Of a stretch of 64,000 bases of DNA, positions 35,335 to 46,296 are shown piece after piece. Positions within the stretch are counted from its first letter, which is position 1, and each line of letters starts with the position of its first letter. A model generated the notes under the pieces. The model searched no databases and had not been told where the DNA came from. It saw nothing but the letters and a program-made list of their open reading frames with translations. The DNA is taken from assembly GCA_015680685.1 (NCBI GenBank), contig MNCI01020719.1, positions 196,298-260,297 of the forward strand. The letters run 5' to 3'. The position numbers were made by a program, and so were the translations under genes. This stretch comes from Gnetum montanum (taxonomy: Eukaryota > Streptophyta > Gnetopsida > Gnetales > Gnetaceae).

Positions 35335-37665
35335 GCTACCTATTGCTTAAGCTTTGTTCTTGGGTGTCCTACTGTTAACATGGCAAGGTTGGCATACTAC
35401 AGGTTTGCCAACTCCATGTACTCTATAAGGTCCTGGATCTGCAATTCCTAGCTCTTAACTTTCGCCTGGTGGGCAAACGCGTATGTGTCCAATATGGCCT
35501 GCCAGTTAGTGTGTTGAGCACTGAGATAATTGATGTGGGCCTTGGTCATATGGATCTCCTTTTTGATGATTTTTTTATACATCCCCACCTAGTCCCAGAA
35601 ATGCTCCTTTAGCTTCTCATGCCATTTAGCCTCATTCTGCCATGCGCTTATTTCAATGGTCATCTTTTGACGGATGGTGCATACCTCCTCCATTGAGAGC
35701 ATTTGATTTTCCCTGGATAAATGGTTCATGTCCTGGTTAACCCTGATTAGTTGTTTTCACAACTGCTAAAAATGTTCACTGAGAACATTCTTTTGCTTCT
35801 CCATAGAGGTCAACCAAAGGTTGTTAGCAACAAGTTGTTTATTCTCCTCTTGTAAGTTTGCACTTGTGCCACAGAGGCATCCTAGTTAGCCTTCTCTTTT
35901 TCTTCCACCACCCTTTTATTCTCTGTCAATAATTTATTGAGTTGCTTGGTTCTAAAAGTGTCTAGCTGGTCTGCGGGAACGAATTGAGAAGGATCCCACT
36001 GCACTGCTTACAAGGTCACGAGCTTTTCTTGCAATCTTTTCACTTCTGCTTCAGCGTGCTTGACCCTCATCTCTATCATGACTAACTTCCCCTTGGTGGA
36101 AATGAGATCTGATTGTATTGCTGTAACATCCTGTGGAATGTCAAACAAGGACGTCATTACCTATCCTGTTTGCAACAATCGATCGAGTACATCCTCATGG
36201 TCTGTAGGAGTCATTGAGGTACTAGCCATACTTCGATAAGATCTTCCCATGGCACAACAAGCACATTGAATGATTCTTTAATGTGTTCTGCGACCACTTC
36301 TATGGCTCCCGCTACATCTTGGTGCTGCATGACCACCACCGTGGCCCCTTCACCAGTTTCCAACTGCACCTGAAAGGATGCAGCATTCCCTGAAATATAT
36401 TGTGACCAAGCGCTCTTCCCTCCTCTTGTCTAAATGGACACTTCACCCCGCACATGATCCATAGAAATCGTAGGCTATACAGCATCGTCGATGACGTGAA
36501 AGAGATTTCCATCATCACGACATCCCCAACTAACCGTCTCAGCGATGGCCCTGAGATGGCTCATCGACAGTCTGTAATCTTGCAATGGTGGCGGTGGTGG
36601 TGGTTGATCTTGCTAGCCTATGCTAGGCCCTGCTTCTTGTTTTTGACTGGGTCCCATGCTTGGAAGTTGGTTGGGTCCTGCAAGTTGAGTTGCAGTTGGC
36701 CCTGCCATCTATTCTTTTTCTTATTCCAGCCCCAGCATATCACCGGTGATTTTCCTTGCAGTTGATGGCTTTAGTATTTCAACATACGAAGCATTTTTGG
36801 ATTTTTGGAGGACATCATTGGTGTATCCTCTAATATTAGCATGGCTGCACAGCTTCATGATAAGACAAGGGAAGGGCAACGCAAACTTCCCTGTCTTCCA
36901 TTCTTCAAACCGCCTTAGGATCTCCATAAAATATAGATGAGGTAGGTTAGCATTAACATTTTCCATCAACACTGCACATCCTCTTACGACATATGTTGAA
37001 ATTCTATTTAAACCACTTGTGGGGAAGATGTGATAAGTCCCCATTTTGCAATAAATCTTCTCTTCCGTCGTCAACTCCCCATGGGTCTTATCTTCCTTAC
37101 CGTATGCCCTGTCTAACCAAACTCATCGTGCATCAGGGTTTGAGTAGGTAGACAATCGAGCAACCTTTGGCCCTATATTCGAATAGTTTAATACTTCCGA
37201 AATGGCTTGAATAGAGAAATCAACAGTCACACCAAAAATGTTAATCATGGTGCCTTCTTCTATGTTGCACCAAAATTGGTACGTTTCCCCTAAGTACCAG
37301 GCACCGCTTTTAGACAGGGTAGGCCACAATGGGGACCCTTTGAGGTGATCCCTAACAGCCTCCAGAGAAAATTCTGTGAAAGGTCCAAATTTTAATTCCA
37401 TGATCATTGCAATTAATATGGACCTTTCATGGATGGCCTGAACACAATCTTGGGACAACATGAGATGTTGTCCCTGTTCAAACATTGTAGTAGCTCCTCC
37501 TTCCACCTGCCTTGATTGTACAGTGGCAAGGTCTTATTGATGGATACTAAATGATTATTCTTCCTACTCTACATGTTTTTTGGCAGGACCTTGTCCTTCA
37601 CCTCTCCTAGGTCACTTGATCACACCTTGAGCAAGACCTTCCTGTTGTCCACATTTTGGGGCCAT
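35335..37665 (-). pseudogene. E-N1 ORF3, C-terminally truncated
   Basis: It starts MAPKCGQQEG at 37665, in one frame with 37506-37123 and 37074-36721; breaks are mainly nonsense codons. The globular N-terminal part has EAVRDHLKGSPLWPTLSKSG, GAWYLGETYQFWCN, VTVDFSIQAISEVLN and YFMEILRRFEEWKTGK, then LPFPCLIMKLC. After a Pro/Gln/Ser-rich linker (about 36700-36600) comes a long heptad-rich region to 35350. E-N2 has the same layout, E-OUT a more decayed one. Function is unknown. The N-terminal part may be a nucleic-acid-binding or transposase-associated domain of plant gypsy elements (recollection only). The coiled coil implies self-association. Confidence 0.7.
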
Positions 37666-38149
37666 CTGCAATCACACGGAGCCAATTGGTAGTAAGGTTG
37701 TTACCAAAGTTAGGTTATACCTTACTGCTTGCCTTAATGAATTTTCTTTATCTCTATGTGACGTTAATTATTAGGAGAAAATGTCCCTAAAATATTATAA
37801 TATTTAATCCTCTTTGCTTAGGTGGTTTCTAAATCTAGTTTCCTGATATAACTAAGGAGATGAAATTATTTTTGGCGCATTTATCATTAATTTTATAACT
37901 AATTACCCTTGATAATGTCCTTTCGACGATGAAAAATTTCAAAACATTTATGCACTATTCGACATGTGCTTCTCCCCCATGACTAAGCTGAACACTCTGA
38001 GTTCAAGTAGGTTCAAACAGAATGAAAATCAGAGTACCAGCAAGTGAGTTATGAATATGAAAGCCAAGGACGTGCGATCGCAAGTCGTAGAGAGAAATTT
38101 GAAAAACTTCCCCCACTTGAATAGTTGCAAGTGATGTTGATAGGGGTAG

Positions 38150-38210
38150 GGGATTGCATATATATAATTTTTTTTTGGACGTGATATCGCGTATGCAATA
38201 TCGCGGCCTA
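38150..38210 (-). promoter_or_regulatory. Internal promoter candidate of E-N1 (GATATCGC palindromes + TATA box)
   Basis: On the - strand, GCGATATTGCATACGCGATATC (two GATATC-type half-arrays, 38180-38207) is followed about 12 bp later by TTATATATATGC (38157-38168). The ORF3 start lies about 490 bp downstream. The palindrome is of the same type as in this element's LTR (42050-42115). Confidence 0.6.
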
Positions 38211-39447
38211 TCGAAGTTAGGGCACTTTATAGAATGTACCAAATTTTTAATATTTTTCTGAAATTAAATGATGTAAACTAAGGACATTTGGACTGTTGTT
38301 AAAGGGTTTCAGGGTAATTCAACTAGTTCTAAAGGCACAAAAATTATGATGGTGTGGAATTTATCACTAAGGACCTCGGATGGTAAGGGAGAGAAAAAGG
38401 CTATGTGATGGTTCATAGGAANTGAGGTAAGAATTCTATGCTACACAAGACACGAGCTACAATTACATGAACAGTGAGATGAGACGGACTACAGAAGGGA
38501 TTGTAGAGATTGGGACATGAGGTAACTGACCTAGGGCACAATGAATCCTGCATGTAAAGCATGATTAATGTGTCATTAACCCGTTGTTCCAAGATCAGGA
38601 CCAAGTCCATTCCTCTTATTAGTGACACTGCATTGTTTCATCCCATGATGAGTGACTATGAGAGTACCATAACAACAAGGCGTACGATCACTTGGCATTT
38701 TGTTCAAGGGAGAAGTGATTTTTTCTTTGTGGCACTTTCCTTGTTTTTTTTTTTTTCTTGAATGCTGAATCCAGAGAAGCTGCCAACCCTAAGGCATGGG
38801 TACATGTCTTTCCAGTGGGGTCCCCTAGAATAGCATTGGGTTTTTGAGTTCCTTTTGATTACTCTTACTCCCATTTTGCGTTAGATCTACAACGATCATA
38901 GTACAACCACGTTGCGTGATAATTCTCACATATGTCACCAAAGAGAATTCGCAAGTCCCCTTGATGTCACACCCTAATCATTCCCTCTTGGTCCATCCTT
39001 CTTCATTCTAGATACAATGAACATAGAATTAATTTTAAGTTTAAGAATGTCAAGAATATCACTGTACCCTTGAACAGAACCTCTTATTTGTAGAATGGAT
39101 GAGTGGGTGTAATGGGCTCACTATCCAAATAATTGATCACTTGAGACTCGATAACATAGAACACACCTCAACCAATGAGCCACATGAGTGTTTTATTCAT
39201 AGATGAGATTACTTATAAAAAGATAAAAAGACAAAATGACAAAAAGATAAAACAAGAAATTGAAAAATGAAAAACTGGAAAACAACAAATTATAAAATTA
39301 AAGTAAATGAAAAATATTTATTAATCCTGCTTGTTATTAGAATGGGGGATATCCCCCATAACTAAATGATTGAGCATGACGAGGATTAATAAATGAAAGA
39401 TGAGGATCCTTGCATGTTGGAAATATCAAAACTCCATCATACTTACC
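38211..39447. other. E-N1 non-coding spacer between gag and internal promoter
   Basis: Partly conserved with 49835-50750 of E-N2 (for example the GGCATG...TGTCTTTCCA block at 38796 and 50178). No pol-like frame is seen in any reading. One N is at 38422. Confidence 0.6.
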
Positions 39448-41322
39448 CTATTGAGGTTCACACATCTTATTATAGTAAGCATAGTGGGGCAATTTATAAG
39501 ATGTCATTCCCAGGTAAAGAGTTGACCCACTATGATACTTGAGACCGTAAGATGGTATGCTAGGATTGGGATGTTGCCCTCCATGGCTATATTCATTGGA
39601 CCGTATGGTTGTTGGAGTGTTAATTGGTGGCCCTAATGAGGTGATAAGAGGCGTTGGGTTCAAGGAGAAGGATGCACCACAGTATTGGACTTGTCCTAAG
39701 TTGGAGAATGCAGTGGCATTGGAACTGTGTTGTCCCTTCCTACGGTCATGTCTAAAGAAGGGACACCTTTGATGTTGAGGAGGTCTCTCATTGTTGTTGG
39801 CAATAGTAGCACAAGTAACGTTCGTGGGTTGTTGTTGTGGTGTAGACACTTTAGGAACAATTGGTGGCAATGTAGAAGGAGGGAAAGGATGAGAATGCTG
39901 AAATTTAGGAGAAGTGTAAGGTACACAAGGTGTTGGTTGTGTTGAGGACATGGGCTGATAGTATTGAGGAGAATGATAATGCGGTGAGATAGAGTATGTT
40001 AACCCAGTTGGGGAAACAGGATGTTGGACTAGATAAGCATTTGGATTCGAATGATACGAAGGGTGTCTCCAGTTTAGGGATGGCTTCCCCAACGACTGGG
40101 ATTGTTGCCACTGTGATTGAACACAGTATCTCTGTACGAACTCTGGGTGTAACGTGCTTCCCCAATGCTCATATAAATGTAACAAGATTGGGCATTGGCC
40201 CTTGGGGTGATCGTACCGGAAAATGTTGCATTCGTACGTATGATTGGGAGTTGAGCTCTTATTTTCTTCATCCCTTCTTTCCAATTGTCTAATCATATTT
40301 TGTCCTACTTCTCGAGTTGTCAAAACTCTATCTTCAATAATATTGATATATTCTCCACACTTTTTATGCATCCATTCCAGCATCGTATTGATCTTTGCCT
40401 CAATTTTGTCTAATGATTATTGTACTAGCAAAGATGGTTCTTCCTCCTTCAGATGGATTGATTTCTCCTTTTTGTGATTATGGACCTTTGTTAAGTTGAG
40501 ATTTTGGTCCTATTGATGTTTTTCAACACTCTCCCATCTAGCCATTTCTCCTTCTTCTTTTGTTACCTACTTAATAAGCTCTTGGAATTTATGGGTTCAT
40601 AGTTTGTATAGTTGACCTTGGGCATACATCCCTAGGGTCTCTTTTGTTTCATTACGAAGCCCATCAATGATATGGTACATTAGCCTTTCCTTGGAGAACT
40701 CATGGCCTGGACAGTTGTTTAACAATGCATAATATCTTTCTAAGGCCATGTCCAAGGGTTCATGTTGTGCTTGTTTCCACTCTTGGATTTGTTTCCTTAA
40801 GGCTAACACTCTTGCGTAAGTTTGACATCTTTCGTTAAAGAGTTATACCATTGTTGGCCAACGTCAAATTGAATTTGGTTTTAACGATCTATACCATATT
40901 TTTTCTTGGCCAACGAGTGTTATAGGTAAGAGCTTGATTTTTTGCCAACCATTATCAATGTTGTTCCATGAAAAAGCATCATAGAAGGCTTGTAAATGTT
41001 GTTGCGAATCTAAGTCATAGCCTCTTGAGAAATTGGGAAAGTTGTTTAAATCGAGCCTGGGTAGGCGGCTCTCTTTACAATGCCTATGGGAGATTCGAAT
41101 AGCCTCTTGTATTTGCGTTAGCCTTGTAGTGGCCAGTAGGGGTTCATCATCATCAAGTAAGGTATGCTTTCGTGCGTTGGGATGATGCTGCCTTTGTTTA
41201 TGTTTATAAGAAACCCCCACCTTGGATTGCGTACTCCAATCTTCATTGTCATATAATGTGTTGGTTCTCCAATGAATTGCCTCACTAGATGTGGCGTTAT
41301 CGTAGTCTTGTAGGAGAGGCAT
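39448..41322 (-). pseudogene. E-N1 gag (about 625 codons, one frame with a few stops)
   Basis: 41322-40864, 40809-40597 and 40383-39448 lie in one frame: MPLLQDYDNATSSEAIHW at the start and CEPQ-stop at 39448. The capsid core contains RLPRLDLNNFPNFSRGYDLD and WNNIDNGWQKIKLLPITLV, parallel to G1 gag. Downstream come a zinc-knuckle-like CNIFRYDHPKGQC and a Pro/Ser/Thr/Gln-rich tail with a second Cys/His motif (CPFFRHDRRKGQH). The frame ends in a stop with no pol after it. E-N2 gag is its close relative. Confidence 0.8.
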
Positions 41323-41445
41323 GGCTGTGAAATTGTGTGTGAATTTGTATGTGACTTTTTGTAATTATTTCTTCCTAAAAGATATATCGTTAATACCTAT
41401 ACAGTGACCTTGTATGATATAACTAATCTAGATAACTAGCACCGT

Positions 41446-41463
41446 CCCCGATAATGGCGCCAA
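41446..41463 (-). other. E-N1 primer-binding site (tRNA-Asp type)
   Basis: The reverse strand reads TTGGCGCCATTATCGGGG directly after the 5' LTR, with two differences from the tRNA-Asp complement. Confidence 0.8.
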
Positions 41464-42137
41464 TGATGAGTGGCGAGGTACCCCTACACTCAACCATACG
41501 AATACGAGCGCTTCATGCACAATCTAGTCAAACTCCACAAACAGACTAGTTGTGGTATCTAGATAGTTACTCGTAGATCGCAGTTCGCTGTCTTCCCACC
41601 TAGACTAGTATTAGCTTTGTCACGTATGGTTTAGTCCAGAGTGAGGTGTATGATGTGTTCCTACACTAATGCTACTCCTAGGTATGATGGGAAATAATAT
41701 CAACTAAGCTAGGAGAGAGAGGATGAGAGAGAATCTAAACTAGCCTAAGTGTGATGAGCATCTGTTCCTTAATCATCCNAATAAATAACAATAAAAATTA
41801 AATAATTAAGCTAAGTGGATGCTGCAATGATGAAGTAATCTCGATCTTTATTGCCAGTCATGTGCATGTCCAAGTACATCACAGTCAAATAAGGATGTCC
41901 TACAATTACAATCATCACACTACAGGCATGCACTGGGAGAAAGGGTTGAGAGGAAAAACTGACAAAAATTCCCTACCTTAATACTAAAACTCGATTCTAA
42001 ACTAAATCCGCCTGCCTCTTATTTATAGATGAGTAGAAAGGCCATGATATCATGCATCCGATATCGCATCTAGGCTACGATATCGCGTACGCGATATCGT
42101 CGGTGCAATATCGTAGCCAACAATTCATGACTCATCA
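41464..42137 (-). repeat. E-N1 5' LTR (674 bp)
   Basis: It starts TGATGAGTGGCGAGG and ends CATGACTCATCA. The TATA region is TATTTATAGATG at 42019-42030 and the GATATCGC array is 42045-42118, including one perfect GATATCGCGTACGCGATATC near 42080-42100. It is shorter than the E-N2 LTRs. One N is at 41779. Confidence 0.85.
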
Positions 42138-44300
42138 GTTATCAACCTTAATCCAATTAGAAATAGCATGGGTTAATATTACAATGCAAATCCTAGGTGG
42201 CACTTGGTTTGAAGGGTACTCAAAGGTATTTTATGAAAAGGATGAGGATGTTGGAGATGTATGGCGATCAGCCGAAGTAGGTTGTGAGGGCTGGAGAAGA
42301 CAGTTGGGCCTGAAGAAAGGTTGTTTTCTTAATCAATTATCCAAACCACTTGGTTGAAAAACTGGTTGTAAGTGTACAACCCTTGTAGCATTTTGTTGTT
42401 GCGACTGGAGGAATTTCAACCTACATGGATGGAGTAGAAGGTAATTGAGTTGAAGGTGGAGGTGTAGGTGTAGAGGGATATGGAGGACGATAAAGATGTG
42501 GATATGGGTTTTTCCCTCAAGTAGATGGTGAATGTGTTTAATGGTACTCTAGAGGGTAATAATGATGCTGAAATGATGTATGGCTTGTAAAACTTCTAGG
42601 GGAGACAGGCTGGTAAACATAGCACTTGTATGGATCTAGCTGCCTATAAGGGTATTTTTGCCTTGCCGATGGCATTCCCCACTATTGTGGGTGATACCAC
42701 TATTGGTATTGTTCGTACGATTGAGGAGGAGCTCCACTTGGATAGTAAGCTTGTTGTTGCTAGTGGAAGTAATCATCTTGGAGCTTGCCTATGTGCTAGG
42801 CAAGAATTCAATGCATACACTCCAGACTCTTGTCAATGTGACATCACATGGCAACATCCTTTTGGATGTTCATATTGATAGATGTCACATTTGATTTCAT
42901 CATCAGAGTCAAACTCCACAACTTCCTCTACTACAAGATCTTTTCCCTTACCTCTTTGGTAGGCACATTCAATGTCTTTTCGCCTCCTACAATTACGATC
43001 ACTATGTTGCTCTTTGGATTCTTAGGAAATTTTTTAAGTGGTTTAAAAATTTTCATCCAAAGAGTTCCATAACTTGTCAACCTTGGCCGAAATATCAAAA
43101 ATAGATTTTCTGATGGACAAGGTCTTTCCGTTCACCACTTCATCAAGTGGCAACTCCTCCTCGTCACAAAATCAAACCTCTCATTTTCTAATGAAAGGGT
43201 CCCTATTATATTCTTCAACACTTTTCCTTTTTTGTAGCTCACCTTCTTCTTTTGCTACCTACTCAATTAACCTTTGGATCTGATGAGCTCTCATTTTAGA
43301 CAATCTTCCTTAAGCATACATCCCAAGGGTTCTTCTTGTTTCTACTCATAGCCCATCTATGATGTGGCAAAGTTGTTCCCTCTAAGAGTAATCATGGCCC
43401 AAGAATCAATGTAGGATTGAATAGTATTAGTCCATTGTGGCATCCAATGGTTCATGTACTCCTTGTTTCCAGTCTTGGATTTGCCTTCCCAAATTAGACA
43501 CTCTAGAGTACATTTGATATTTGTCATTGAACAGTTCTAACATGGTACTCCATCTTTGGATAGATTCCAGTTCTAAGGACTAGTACCAACTTTTAGCTTC
43601 TTTAATGAGTGTCCTTAGAAAAAGCTTGAGTTTCTGCCACTCATTCTCTATGTTCTGTAAAGCATAGACATCTTGAAAAGCTTGTAGGTGTGTCTGTATA
43701 TTAGAATTATATCTCCCCTTAAATCTTGGGATATTGTTCATATCTAGGCACTTGATACAACTATCCTTCATATTCCTGGTCAAGATTTTCACTACCTTCA
43801 CAATGTTAAGCATACTGCAAGTTGCCAATAAAGGTTCATCATCATCACTATGTTGATGATGTCGATGATGGTTTCGGCCACCCCTTTGGTTTCGATGGCC
43901 TTCACGGTCATTGTTATTTCATTGATCACGTTCATCATGGTTGTTTCGATAGCGACTTCCATGATAATCATTAAATGAAGATGAATGTTTAGAATCAAAT
44001 GAAGAGGATGAAGAGAAATGTGGACCACTATTGCCACCGTGGTGTCCGCCACCACTCTTACGCTTATTATGATTACTATCATTAGATCCCTTTTTGTTGT
44101 GATGTTTGCCTGAGTCCCTACTTTGGCTATCACTCTTTCCTAACCCTAGTTTATGAATAGTCAATCGTAGGGTTAGGTTCACACCCTCACCATCAGTAGC
44201 AAGGGGTGGAGAATCTTCATGTTGAGAACCTTCCAAGGGAGGATCCTCATTGTCTTCTTGATCTAGTAGGAACAAGGGGTTAGTGTAATGTTTCCCCTTT
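42138..44300 (-). pseudogene. E-OUT-type gag (copy 2, start to middle)
   Basis: It runs leftward from the primer site. An acidic N-terminal part (LDQEDNEDPPLEGSQHEDS, 44266 down) is followed by a Ser/His-rich basic stretch (44130-43920), then the capsid core at 43828-43580 (CLDMNNIPRFKGRYNSNIQT, LQNIENEWQKLKLFLRTLIK). The part 42138-43495 is about 92 percent identical by eye to 27788-29179. The coding sequence is broken at 42138 by E-N1. Confidence 0.75.
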
Positions 44301-44772
44301 GTAGCTTCATGGAGTTTCTCTTGATGTTTATCTCACTTACATTATTTTTCAGTGGGATAGTGGGATAGTAGTTTCGAGTGTCATATCCGTCCATAACATA
44401 CTCTTCTTGAAGATCTGCTATGTCCAACTTCTTAAGGGTTTTAAATAGCATTCTGGGCATAGATTTATTACGGGACAAGATGATGTTGCCCTCTAGATCT
44501 TGCCATCACATTTCTTCATCCTGATGTAAGATAAAGGTGAAATTCAGCATAAACTCATCTAGATGAGTGTAGACCACCTTGCATTCTTTTGGGACCAATG
44601 GCTTAGTATCTTCGAGCTTACGAGAAGAAAAAGATATTTTGCAAAACAAAATGAAATTGTCAGTGTGCTTTTATAATTTTATGTAGTGGGAATGATACGG
44701 ACCTTTATGCTTGTACAACGATATTAGTGATATTCACTTAGACCTAAATAGTACATGTTCCACAAATAAAGT
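44301..44772 (-). other. E-OUT leader between primer site and gag
   Basis: Short open stretches (44478-44263) are present but no domain is recognised. It probably contains the untranslated leader and the very start of gag. Confidence 0.5.
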
Positions 44773-44790
44773 CCCTAGCAACAACACCAA
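44773..44790 (-). other. E-OUT primer-binding site, degenerate tRNA-Asp type
   Basis: The reverse strand reads TTGGTGTTGTTGCTAGGG beside TGATGAGCGG. The differences from TTGGCGCCGTTGCCGGGG are mostly C-to-T, as expected of decay. Confidence 0.7.
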
Positions 44791-45141
44791 TGATGAGCGG
44801 TGAGGTACCCCTATGCCCAACCATAGGAATCACAAAGCATTCACATGTGATCCGGTTGAATTCTAAGGACTTCATCATTTCTAGTGCCCTAGCCCTTTAG
44901 GAAGTAAATCTAACCTTAAGGTCAATTGTTGTCTTCCCAATTACATTTGTGACGTTTATTGGTATGGTTAAGTGTAACTGAGCCATTCAATTTTTATCTT
45001 TTCTTATGTTTTATAAGTTGGTGTTCAAATGTAGATAAAGGTAATTTGATTAACTAATCTAAATTAATTAATTAACTAATCATTTAACTAATCCTAACAT
45101 AAGTATCTATTCCCACTTTCCATACACGTCCTGAACCCACA
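44791..45141 (-). repeat. E-OUT 5' LTR, piece 1 (U5/R side)
   Basis: It matches 3915-4258 of the 3' LTR base for base with scattered changes (TACCCCTA-CCCAACCATA...). It is cut at 45141 by E-N2, whose target duplication CCACA is 45137-45141. Confidence 0.88.
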
Positions 45142-46128
45142 TGATGAGTGGCGAGGTACCCCTACACTCAACCATACGAAAGGAGTGTCGCACACGTGAT
45201 CCGGTCGAACTCCGTAGATGGACTAGTTGTGGCACCTAGATAGTTAGCCTTAGGTCACAGTTCGCTGTCTTCCCACCTAGACTAGTTTTGCATATGTCAC
45301 GTATGGTTTAGTCTAAATGAGGTGTATGATGTGTTCTAATTCTAATGCTACTCTTGATGGCAGTGGAAAATAATGTTAACTAATCTAAGCTAAGAGGAAA
45401 AGGGTAAGAAAATCTAATCTAGCCTAAGTGCGATGAGCAACCGATTCCTTGATCAACCGTACACATCTTGGACTTTGTGCACGACTACCACTAGGACTAC
45501 CAAGCGTAGCTCCGAGGTACGCCACTGGGATTACCAAGCGCAAATCCCAAATACGCCACTGGGTTACCAAGCGTAGATCCTGGATACGCCACTAGGCTAC
45601 CAAGCAGTCACAGTTAAATTCTCGTAATCAAGTCGTACTCGTTCTGCTTCTAGAATTTTAAGGATGAGAGACTAATCGCGATGAGTAACCGATTCCTTAA
45701 CTAGCCATACACACCTGTGGGCACTCGTAATCAAGTCGTACTCACACCGTGCTATGAAAGAAATAAATAACATTAAATAAATAACAAATAAATAAACTAA
45801 GTGAATGCTGCAATGATGAAGTAAGCTCGATCTTTATTACTGATCATGTGCGTGTCCAAGTACAGCACACTCGAAGAAAGACACCATACAATTACATTCA
45901 CCACACTGCGGGCAGACATGGGAAAAAATCTAACTCTGGAGGGATCAAATTGCCAGAGCTTCGCTACTCTAAAACTGGGATTCAAATGAGGGAGAGCCGC
46001 CTCTTATTTATAGATATGGCAGCGGACTGCGATATCGCATACGCGATATCGTAGGGGAAGATGCGATATCACGTCGGCTACCATATCGCGTACGTGATAT
46101 CGCGGCCTATGCGAACCACGTCTCATCA
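45142..46128 (-). repeat. E-N2 3' LTR (987 bp)
   Basis: TGATGAGTGGCGAGG at 45142, CACGTCTCATCA at 46128. TATA region 46008-46016; GATATCGC array 46030-46105. Next to it a tandem of 'CCAC-TGGG-TACCAAGCG' units (45490-45610) is shared with the other LTR. Confidence 0.9.
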
Positions 46129-46141
46129 TACCCCCACAACT
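46129..46141 (-). other. E-N2 polypurine tract
   Basis: The reverse strand reads AGTTGTGGGGGTA directly before TGATGAGACG of the 3' LTR. Confidence 0.8.
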
Positions 46142-46296
46142 GAATAAAAACTCGTCCTCGAGTTACAAGGAGAACAAGCTTTAGTGATTACACAGTGGAT
46201 AGGTATGGGATTATTAACTAGAAAAAGAAATAGACTAATGCCGCAATGTGAAAAGACACAACACAGAGAAAAAATACAACTACAAAAATGTGGAAC

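Larger units (their letters stand above)
35335..42137 (-). mobile_element. E-N1: gag+ORF3 LTR element without pol, truncated at its 3' side
   Basis: The 5' LTR is 41464-42137, the tRNA-Asp-type primer site 41446-41463, gag 41322-39448, the internal palindrome/TATA block about 38157-38207, and ORF3 from 37665 down to the break at 35335. No protease, RT or integrase lies between gag and ORF3 (1.8 kb, no assembly gap except one N at 38422). The 3' end of ORF3, the polypurine tract and the 3' LTR are missing. CesA-B adjoins instead. GTTAT after the 5' LTR (42138-42142) has no partner at the other side. Confidence 0.82.

Noticed and set aside
39557-40292. Open frames on the + strand (71-98 codons)
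   Set aside because: They are shadows of the E-N1 gag frame, which shows the conserved capsid and zinc-knuckle-like motifs on the - strand.
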